Origin: an uncultured Candidatus Melainabacteria bacterium
GTDB taxonomy: Bacteria > Cyanobacteriota > Vampirovibrionia > Gastranaerophilales > Gastranaerophilaceae
Assembly (NCBI GenBank): GCA_934757275.1
Contig: CAKVLN010000016.1
Coordinates: 1 to 29,377 of the forward strand
DNA: 29,377 nt
Reading direction: 5' to 3'
The position numbers and the translations under genes were made by a program. This document shows positions 24,204 through 29,377 of the stretch, piece after piece (within the stretch, counting starts at the first letter, position 1; each line of letters starts with the position of its first letter). The notes under the pieces were generated by a model. The model was not told the origin of the DNA. It saw only the letters and a program-made list of their open reading frames with translations, and did not search any database.

Positions 24204-24492
24204 CAAAGCCCCAGAAGGGTTTGCTATCGTTATCTAAAAGACAAATATAAGAAACTTTTTGTTTACGAACTTTCTTGAGTTTAAAATCAGCTTGTCCGTA
24301 AACTATTTCTGAAATACAATTGTCGCCAATCTTTTGTTGGCATGGGTTGCAAAATTCTTTCTTTGAACGAATTTTAACCTTCATATTATATTCATTGGCG
24401 TACATATTCACTAAATAATCTGTTGCCTCAGTAGCAAAGCTTGCAGAAGTACTTAATAAAATCAATAAACTAACTAAAAACTTTCTCTTCAT
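24190..24492 (-). CDS. Small exported four-cysteine protein
   Basis: Sec signal peptide (MKRK, hydrophobic run, likely cut after SASFA at residue 20) followed by an 80-aa basic mature part with four Cys: C48-x-x-C51, C59 and C84. These could form two disulfides or a redox/metal site. I do not recognise the family. The promoter (see 24499-24527) puts the transcript start on the ATG, so no ribosome site is expected. It lies downstream of rpsA but behind that gene's terminator. Confidence 0.65.
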   Translation of the reverse strand: MKRKFLVSLLILLSTSASFATEATDYLVNMYANEYNMKVKIRSKKEFCNPCQQKIGDNCISEIVYGQADFKLKKVRKQKVSYICLLDNDSKPFWGFVIPR

Positions 24493-24498
24493 ATTTTT

Positions 24499-24527
24499 AT
24501 AATAACATGCAAAAGATGAGGTTGCAA
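24499..24527 (-). promoter_or_regulatory. Extended -10 promoter giving a leaderless mRNA
   Basis: On the minus strand: TTGCAA (24527-24522), 17-bp spacer ending TGT, TATTAT (24504-24499), then 6 nt to the ATG at 24492. The transcript should begin at the A of the start codon. Confidence 0.6.
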
Positions 24528-24538
24528 AAGATTATAAC

Positions 24539-24569
24539 AAAGAGGCGCAGCCTGCGGCTGCGCCTCTTT
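24539..24569. terminator. rpsA terminator
   Basis: AAAGAGGCGCAGCC (24539-24552), loop TGC, GGCTGCGCCTCTTT (24556-24569). A GC-rich 14-bp stem, strongly different in composition from its surroundings, placed 16 bp after the rpsA stop. Confidence 0.85.
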
Positions 24570-24585
24570 AATTATTTCTTCAAAA

Positions 24586-25632
24586 CTATTTTTGAATATC
24601 TTTAACTGACAAAGCGATTCTGTGTTCTTTTGGAGTAAATTTCTTGATAAGAACATCAACTTCAGAACCAACCTTGAACATATTGAATGGGTTAACGTTT
24701 TCATCTGACATTTCAGAAACAGGAAGTAATGCTTCAACCCCTGGGAAAATGTTGATGAAAGCACCGAAAGTAGTAACTTTGTTTACAGTACCTTTAACGA
24801 TTTGACCTTCTTCAAATTGTCCTTCGATTTGTTGCCATGGATTTTCACCCATTCTCTTTAGAGATAGAGAAATTCTCTTCAATTCAGTATCAATCTTGAT
24901 GATTTTAACTTCAATAGTATCACCTAGAGTAATAACGTCTGATGGGTGTTTAATTCTTTGCCAAGAAATTTCAGAAATTGGTAATAAACCATCGATACCG
25001 TTGATGTCAACGAAAGCACCGAAATCAGTGATTCTTACTACGTTACCTTTAACAACTTGACCTTCTTCCAATGAAGAAAGAACATTATCAACAACTTGAT
25101 CTCTTTGTTCAGCAACAGCTTGTCTTTGAGAAAGGATAAGTTTGTTTTTCTTAGGATCAGCTTCAAGAACTTTAACTTCGATTTTTTGGTCAATTAAACC
25201 ATCAAATGGAGTTCCAGTTCTCAATTGAGATGAAGGGATAAAGCCTTTAAGGTCTGCAACGTCAACCAATACACCACCCTTAACAGTTGAAACAACTTTA
25301 GCAAGGATTGTATCGCCTTGAATTTTAGCATCATTAAGTTGAGCCCAAGCTTGAGCAAATGCGATTCTTTTTAGAGATAATTGCATAGCATCATCATTGT
25401 TTTCTTCTTTTAATACATAAAATTCTCTTACGTCGCCGATTTCTAAATCTTCAACATCGCTTGATAATTCTCTGTTTGACAAGAATGCTTCCATTTTAGC
25501 ACCCTTAACGCTTACTAAGTAACCGTCTTGTTCTTTTTTAATTACTGTACCTTCAACGATATCAGCAACTGTGTTAGATTTTGCAAAGCTTTCTTCTAAC
25601 AACATTTCAAATTCGTCTTTAACTTCTGTCAT
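24586..25632 (-). CDS. rpsA: 30S ribosomal protein S1 (four S1 domains)
   Basis: RNA-binding protein of the small subunit that helps load mRNA. Four S1 OB-fold domains are visible: about 24-95 (degenerate), 107-175, 191-260 (VVRITDFGAFVDINGIDGLL) and 276-346 (VNKVTTFGAFINIFPGVEALL). At 348 aa it is the short four-domain form common outside proteobacteria, where S1 has six. It follows ispH by 18 nt, a pairing known as a gene fusion in many Clostridia; here the two are separate but adjacent. Ribosome site AAGGA about 8-9 nt before the ATG. Confidence 0.93.
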   Translation of the reverse strand: MTEVKDEFEMLLEESFAKSNTVADIVEGTVIKKEQDGYLVSVKGAKMEAFLSNRELSSDVEDLEIGDVREFYVLKEENNDDAMQLSLKRIAFAQAWAQLNDAKIQGDTILAKVVSTVKGGVLVDVADLKGFIPSSQLRTGTPFDGLIDQKIEVKVLEADPKKNKLILSQRQAVAEQRDQVVDNVLSSLEEGQVVKGNVVRITDFGAFVDINGIDGLLPISEISWQRIKHPSDVITLGDTIEVKIIKIDTELKRISLSLKRMGENPWQQIEGQFEEGQIVKGTVNKVTTFGAFINIFPGVEALLPVSEMSDENVNPFNMFKVGSEVDVLIKKFTPKEHRIALSVKDIQK

Positions 25633-25650
25633 TTTTATTTTTCCTTTCTT

Positions 25651-26526
25651 TTATTTTTTTATCCTATCAATTACTTTATCAATGATTTTTTGTGGAGTAG
25701 ACGCTCCTGCGGTTATTCCGATAGAACTCACCCCTTCTAAATCTTTCTTGTTCAATTCTGTATCATTCTCGATATGAATTGTTTTTGTGCAATTCTTCAA
25801 GATTTCAGCCAAATGACTTGTGTTTGCGCTCTTTCTTGAACCTACAACCACCATCAAATCGCTTTCTTTTGCAAGTTCTTTTGCCTCTTTTTGGCGCATT
25901 GCAGTAGATTGGCAGATGGTATTATAGATTAAAACTTCTTTTGCAAGCGTGTTCAAATAATTTACAACTAAGTTCAAAGAAGAAACCATTTGTGTCGTTT
26001 GAACAACAACTCCAACTTTTCTATGTGATTTTATTTGAGAAGAATAAGGCGCAAGTTCTTCTATAGTCGTTGCAACAACAACTTTGTCAGAATATAAATC
26101 AGCATTTGCCTTGATAGCCATAACTTCTGGGTGATTTGGCTTGCCAACGATTACAACAAAATAATCGTTCTTTGCCAACTCAACCGCTCTCTGTTGAACC
26201 TTCTTAACATCAGGACAAGTTAGGTCAACGACTTCAAAACCAGCTTTTTTAATTTGTTCAAAAACTTCTGGAGTTGCGCCATGACTTCTTATTATGCAAA
26301 TTCCATCGCCTTGAGCAGGAATTTCATAAATAGTTTTTATCCCTAAAGACTCAAGTTCATTAATTACATCTGTGTTGTGAATAAGTTCACCCAATATATA
26401 GACATTTTTATCTGGGTTTTCTTGTTTCAACTTTTTCGCTGTTTCTACCGCTCTTTTCACTCCGTAGCAGAAACCTGCAAATTTGGCTAGTTTGATATTT
26501 GGATTACTCAAATATTTGTAATTCAC
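25651..26526 (-). CDS. ispH: 4-hydroxy-3-methylbut-2-enyl diphosphate reductase
   Basis: Last enzyme of the MEP pathway, an iron-sulfur reductase giving IPP and DMAPP. The three cluster cysteines are C20 (AGFCYGV), C104 (DLTCPDV) and C205 (NTICQSTA). Substrate-binding residues include H50 in GELIHN, H82 in RSHG, H132 in KPNHPEV (usually T-x-H) and VVQTTQ. 291 aa. The start read here is GTG at 26526 with only a weak ribosome site; about 9 extra residues precede the usual family N-terminus (KLAKFAGFC), so the true start is slightly uncertain. It leads rpsA in an operon. Confidence 0.95.
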   Translation of the reverse strand: MNYKYLSNPNIKLAKFAGFCYGVKRAVETAKKLKQENPDKNVYILGELIHNTDVINELESLGIKTIYEIPAQGDGICIIRSHGATPEVFEQIKKAGFEVVDLTCPDVKKVQQRAVELAKNDYFVVIVGKPNHPEVMAIKANADLYSDKVVVATTIEELAPYSSQIKSHRKVGVVVQTTQMVSSLNLVVNYLNTLAKEVLIYNTICQSTAMRQKEAKELAKESDLMVVVGSRKSANTSHLAEILKNCTKTIHIENDTELNKKDLEGVSSIGITAGASTPQKIIDKVIDRIKK

Positions 26527-26581
26527 TTTCTAAAGAACTAGAGGACGAACCTCAGTAAGTTTATTTAAGCGTAAACATGGT

Positions 26582-26647
26582 GAAATGTAAAGAGGGCGGA
26601 TAGAATTGAATATATTCGGTGCGTCAAACGACAGCACCCTACATTTC
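26582..26647. repeat. Structured hairpin upstream of ispH
   Basis: GAAATGTA (26582-26589) pairs with TACATTTC (26640-26647). Inside lies GGTGCGTC-AAAC-GAC(A)GCACC (26618-26639), with one bulge. It is part of the gene-poor stretch 26527-27103, made almost entirely of inverted repeats. Confidence 0.5.
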
Positions 26648-26681
26648 TATTTTTAACCCTACTGGCTAATACCCTTCCCTG

Positions 26682-26753
26682 CCTGTCTTGGATTACTCGG
26701 GGTGTCGTGACGTCCGACCTCCACCTTACGGGCTTACGCCCTACCGAGAATCC
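26682..26753. repeat. Dispersed structured element I, copy A
   Basis: GGATTACTCGG (26690-26700) pairs with CCGAGAATCC (26744-26753), with one bulged A. The 3' half holds the hairpin GGGC-TTAC-GCCC (26730-26741), and between the arms is a variable 24-nt insert. The second copy is at 29184-29300, where both arm substitutions are compensatory. Confidence 0.75.
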
Positions 26754-26779
26754 GTTTCCCTAACTAATGAAGGAGTTCC

Positions 26780-26844
26780 ACCTCACTAGTTAGGGAGGTC
26801 GCAGTCGTTCTTGAGCTTTGCGAAAGTTACGAATGCGGGTGGGT
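26780..26844. repeat. Dispersed structured element II, copy 2
   Basis: Counterpart of 12530-12591: shared TTAGGGAGGTCGCAGT and AATGCGGGTGGGT. Inner stem CGCAGTCGT (26800-26808) / ACGAATGCG (26829-26837). Here the 5' side also forms CCCTAACTA (26758-26766) / TAGTTAGGG (26787-26795), which bridges to element I just upstream. Confidence 0.75.
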
Positions 26845-26872
26845 ATTAATCATTTATAAATATTAAAGTTTC

Positions 26873-26920
26873 CTCTTCCACACAACAGAAAGCTCCTTTC
26901 GGAAGAGAGACAAAAGGAGC
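26873..26920 (+). other. Candidate H-type pseudoknot covering a ribosome site
   Basis: Stem 1 CTCTTCC (26873-26879) / GGAAGAG (26901-26907); stem 2 GCTCCTTT (26892-26899) / AAAGGAGC (26913-26920). The arms interleave (1-2-1-2), the layout of an H-type pseudoknot, or else two mutually exclusive hairpins. Stem 2 hides an AAGGAG upstream of the small ORF at 26933. Confidence 0.45.
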
Positions 26921-26932
26921 AAGGCTAATATT

Positions 26933-27073
26933 ATGAAGAAAAGATTTGGTTTTTTAAGAAGTAAGCCGAATACACACACAATGCCTAATCATAACATAAC
27001 GTCGAAATCCGACAATTCACTAGTTGCCTTCGACTTACATTTATATTTTAGCACCTATTTCAATACTTCTTAA
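26933..27073 (+). CDS. Possible small protein (46 aa) behind a structured leader
   Basis: Short open frame beginning MKKRFGFLRSKPNTHTMPNH: basic N-terminus, polar middle, aromatic tail (DLHLYFSTYF). Not recognised. It has AAGG 8 nt before the ATG and a stronger AAGGAG 13 nt before, the latter inside a possible pseudoknot. Support is only the ribosome site and the leader structure; it may not be a gene. Confidence 0.3.
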   Translation: MKKRFGFLRSKPNTHTMPNHNITSKSDNSLVAFDLHLYFSTYFNTS

Positions 27074-27103
27074 TCTTCTAAAGAAGTAACCCAATAGAAT
27101 TAT

Positions 27104-28000
27104 TTATTTTTTATATCTATCGATTTCCGGACCTACATATTTGCCAATCAACACCTCTTCAACAAAATGATCAATTGGTTTAATTGCCATACCCAAAGCT
27201 ACAAAACCACCTAATGTCTTAACGGCTTTACCTTTTAGCATTTTTGATTGTTGATAATTTGTTAACACACTTTTTACAGCAACGCTTGAAGTTTGTCCTT
27301 TTTTTAAGTCTGCCTCATAAGCTTTGTACCACTTATTTGACTTAAATTCGTCTGCTGGATTAAGCAAATCTTTTCTTAATTTAATCAATTCTTTGATTGT
27401 TTTTTCTGAATATTTTTCAACCTTTTCTTGTGTATCAAGTCTAAATATTTTAAACAGATTTTTTATTGAGGATTTTTTGTTATTATAATCCATTGAACTC
27501 AAAACGTTATTCGTAAATTCTTTTATACATTCTTCATCTTTTCCATCAAATGCACGCATTTTACCATTAGCTACAAATTGCTCTGCCACGTTTGCAACAT
27601 GTTCTTTTGAATTAATGCTAATTTTATCTTCTGAGAATTTTCCAGCCTGTGCAAAAGCGTTTTGTCCAGCTTTTACTGCTATCAGTGGTAAGAAGACACT
27701 TGCCATGCCTTGAAAAATAGCTTGTTTCAAGCAACGTCTTGAATCTGGGCTATACTCTGTTTGGTCGTTTTTATACTTATCATAAACATCTGCACCAATA
27801 TATAATAAAGCGGGCGCCCAACTTAAAGTAGCATATCCACCAATAACAGGTCTTAAAGCTTCACCAACTTCATTTGTAAAAGCTGCACCACGAAGTGGCC
27901 ACTGCATCAATGGATCTTTATATTCGCCTGTTTCTTTATTTATAGTTCTTTTATCGGCTCTAAAACCTTGTTGTGCGCTTATACCAAGCGGTCTTATCAT
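27104..28000 (-). CDS. Membrane-associated protein of unknown function (298 aa)
   Basis: Not recognised. Hydrophobic, Gly/Ala-rich segments at about 54-72, 98-117 and 262-280 are probably membrane spans; between them lies a long soluble, Lys/Glu-rich helical region (about 120-255). The N-terminus MIRPLGISAQQGFRADKR is a loose variant of the I-x-x-I...F-x-A motif of its neighbours. No signal peptide. AGGAG lies 10 nt before the ATG at 28000. Similar in style to 14078-15289. It faces the plus-strand gene at 28233 across a 232-bp AT-rich gap in which I see no further gene. Confidence 0.7.
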   Translation of the reverse strand: MIRPLGISAQQGFRADKRTINKETGEYKDPLMQWPLRGAAFTNEVGEALRPVIGGYATLSWAPALLYIGADVYDKYKNDQTEYSPDSRRCLKQAIFQGMASVFLPLIAVKAGQNAFAQAGKFSEDKISINSKEHVANVAEQFVANGKMRAFDGKDEECIKEFTNNVLSSMDYNNKKSSIKNLFKIFRLDTQEKVEKYSEKTIKELIKLRKDLLNPADEFKSNKWYKAYEADLKKGQTSSVAVKSVLTNYQQSKMLKGKAVKTLGGFVALGMAIKPIDHFVEEVLIGKYVGPEIDRYKK

Positions 28001-28232
28001 TCGGCTAATTCTCCTTCATACGCTATTTATTTAATAACTCGTAAATATTTTTATTTGCGCAATTATTTACAATTTTTTACAATTCGTCTGGCAAGTGTAA
28101 TTATAACACGAAAAACTTGCGTGTTAAGTTTATACTTTTGTAACAAATATCTATTGTTGATGATTTAAAACTTTTTATTGTAGTAGAATTTATACATAAT
28201 ATGTGTATCCCAAATAACAAGAGGTATTAGTA

Positions 28233-29030
28233 ATGCAAATCAACAAAATCAACTCTACACCAAATTTTGGTGCAAAATTAAACCTTGCTGGAGCAGGTAA
28301 AAAACATTGGAATTTAAGTGATACAGAAATTAAAGCACTAACCGAAAAAGCAAGAGAAATTGGACACAATAAAGACACAATTACTCTTAATATTGGAAAA
28401 TTTGAAAAGTTTGATCACAGAAATGCAATAAAAAATCAACAAGAATTTAATGATAATGTTGGGTTTGCAGCTTTATACGGTTCAAGTCGTAAAATAAGCG
28501 CAGATTACATAATTAATGGCAAAGCTGAAAGTCAAGAAATTGCTGATTATGTAGCTGGCTCATCTAACAAGCTTGAAAAGCCTTATCGTTTGTTGTTTGG
28601 TTGGTTAAGCAAAGCGGCAGAAATTCTTCCAAACGAATTGCATAAAGAAAGAAAAATTCAAAGCACAGAAAGTTTGAAATCTTTATTAGATAATTATAAA
28701 GAAAACGTTAAAAATGTAAGTGATTACCTTTTCAAGGGTGCTGATTCTAAGAAGGTAAGTGAACATCTTTATAATGTTAAAAAATTGAGTGACGCAAATG
28801 ACGCTTACATGATTGATAGAAATGCACTTGATTTGGCTTATACGAACAAATTGCATCAAGTTGGTTTGGAAGGTTTTAGAGTTGAACCTTATACAGAGGA
28901 ACTTATCTCAAGAGCGCATGTAAATTCTGCTGAGGAGTATTTGAATGTTAGAAGAAAACCGAGTGAATTTGCGGAATTACAAAATCGAGAACAGACGCTT
29001 TTAAATATGGCAGAAGATTTGAATAAGTAA
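28233..29030 (+). CDS. Helical protein of unknown function with NFGAK motif
   Basis: Not recognised. 265 aa, hydrophilic and mostly helical, without signal peptide or membrane span. The N-terminus MQINKINSTPNFGAKLNLAG is the clearest example here of a short motif (I-x-x-I-N...N-F-x-A-K) that I associate with Gastranaerophilales-type unknown proteins. After a 30-residue linker the body is Lys/Glu/Asn-rich, with a hydrophobic patch at about 117-131 (YRLLFGWLSKAAEIL). AGAGGT ribosome site. Ends in a strong terminator. Confidence 0.72.
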   Translation: MQINKINSTPNFGAKLNLAGAGKKHWNLSDTEIKALTEKAREIGHNKDTITLNIGKFEKFDHRNAIKNQQEFNDNVGFAALYGSSRKISADYIINGKAESQEIADYVAGSSNKLEKPYRLLFGWLSKAAEILPNELHKERKIQSTESLKSLLDNYKENVKNVSDYLFKGADSKKVSEHLYNVKKLSDANDAYMIDRNALDLAYTNKLHQVGLEGFRVEPYTEELISRAHVNSAEEYLNVRRKPSEFAELQNREQTLLNMAEDLNK

Positions 29031-29043
29031 ATAAGTATTTTAG

Positions 29044-29074
29044 AAGTGGTGCGTCTAAGACGCACCACTTTTTT
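29044..29074 (+). terminator. Terminator of the NFGAK-motif gene
   Basis: AAGTGGTGCGTCT and AGACGCACCACTT (29044-29056 / 29058-29070) with a minimal loop, followed by TTTT; 14 bp after the stop codon. Confidence 0.88.
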
Positions 29075-29110
29075 AAAGATTAAAAATAATAATAGTTTAT
29101 AATAAGCTGG

Positions 29111-29137
29111 ATTCTTCGTGCTAATCGCACTCAGAAT
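29111..29137. repeat. ATTCT...AGAAT hairpin of a widespread intergenic type
   Basis: ATTCT (29111-29115) and AGAAT (29133-29137) flank GTGC-TAATC-GCAC (29118-29130). The reverse strand reads like the common intergenic motif CATTCTGAG...GAAGAATCC found in many bacterial genomes. Confidence 0.5.
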
Positions 29138-29183
29138 GCCCCTAGATTTGTTTGTTTGGCGTATTGGAAAAACCTCACCCTAG

Positions 29184-29300
29184 CCCTGTCTTGAATTATT
29201 CGGGCGAGCATAATATTTCAATGACCTCAAAGCCAGAATGGCTTTTTCTGGTCATTTCCATATTATTTGCTCTTACGGGCTTTCGCCCTACCGAAAATTC
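29184..29300. repeat. Dispersed structured element I, copy B
   Basis: GAATTATTCGG (29193-29203) pairs with CCGAAAATTC (29291-29300); inner hairpin GGGC-TTTC-GCCC (29277-29288). The variable insert is 68 nt and is itself a long hairpin: GAGCATAATAT / ATATTATTTGCTC, ATGACC / GGTCAT, AAGCC / GGCTT. The element ends exactly where the insertion sequence begins. Confidence 0.75.
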
Positions 29301-29377
29301 TGAACTGTCCCCCAAAAAGTGGACATTTAACTCGCAAGTAAAAAATTTCTATACTCAATCGGAGTCATTTTGTTTTT
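29301..29377 (-). mobile_element. Right end of an IS3-family insertion sequence, cut by the window
   Basis: Terminal sequence TGAACTGTCCCCCAAAAAGT followed by GGACA, with the internal repeat TGTCC/GGACA, is typical of IS3-family ends; the outer TG would be the element tip at 29301. The end of the transposase gene follows directly inside it. The rest lies beyond the window, so the target duplication cannot be checked. Confidence 0.75.
29327..29377 (-). CDS. IS3-family transposase OrfB, C-terminal fragment
   Basis: Minus-strand frame entering from the window edge and reading KNKMTPIEYRNFLLAS-stop. The block M-T-P-I-E-Y-R at the very end of the protein is characteristic of IS3-family OrfB (DDE integrase-like transposase), where it follows the last catalytic Glu region. 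Only 16 codons are visible, so intactness and subgroup cannot be judged. Confidence 0.75.
   Translation of the reverse strand, partial: KNKMTPIEYRNFLLAS

Noticed and set aside
24489..24764. Minus-strand frame of 91 codons overlapping rpsA and its terminator
   Set aside because: It reads through the GC-rich terminator stem and overlaps rpsA in another frame.

Overview
The window looks like chromosomal DNA from a low-GC, Gram-negative-type, flagellated bacterium. The best guess is a gut Melainabacteria/Gastranaerophilales relative (non-photosynthetic sister group of Cyanobacteria). That guess rests on four things: a cyanobacterial-style SmtB/ZiaR zinc sensor paired with a P1B ATPase; a flgB-flgC-fliE cluster beside MEP isoprenoid genes and NagZ; many small lineage-type proteins of unknown function, several with a short N-terminal motif of the type I-x-x-I...N-F-x-A; and tRNA genes without an encoded CCA. 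No rRNA or taxonomic marker confirms it, so it is an inference.

Layout. 1-4615: metal homeostasis, with a divergent SmtB-type repressor and Zn/Cd exporter, then a fused FeoA-FeoB ferrous iron transporter. 4642-7441: uvrC (unusually without its C-terminal helix-hairpin-helix domain), tRNA-Leu(GAG), a small unknown gene and dut. 7524-10923 (minus): a NarL-type response regulator, a soluble histidine kinase, flgB, flgC and fliE in one apparent operon. 11274-13041: a secreted TPR-like protein, a coiled-coil protein and a zinc-ribbon protein, separated by repeat-rich DNA. 13098-15981: nagZ, a polytopic membrane protein, a 40-bp palindrome and a small beta-rich protein. 16042-21016 (minus): panC, a two-span membrane protein, dapA, secD and secF. 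21175-22790: a metallophosphoesterase and ispE. 23080-24492: an exported HExxH protein, tRNA-Leu(CAA), a small membrane protein and a Cys-rich exported protein. 24586-26526 (minus): ispH and rpsA. 26527-29377: a mosaic of structured repeats, a possible pseudoknot-led small ORF, two lineage-type unknown proteins, and at the very edge the right end of an IS3-family insertion sequence.

Most non-housekeeping interest lies between genes. Two families of dispersed hairpin elements (12530-12591 / 26780-26844 and 26682-26753 / 29184-29300) differ between copies mainly by compensatory changes in paired arms. Several genes have a -10 box placed so that transcription should begin at the start codon (arsR, uvrC, nagZ, the Cys-rich exported protein), which suggests leaderless mRNAs are common here. 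Nearly every convergent gene pair is separated by a strong bidirectional hairpin terminator. I found no CRISPR array, no rRNA and no clear prophage. All calls are by reading; no database search or folding program was run.
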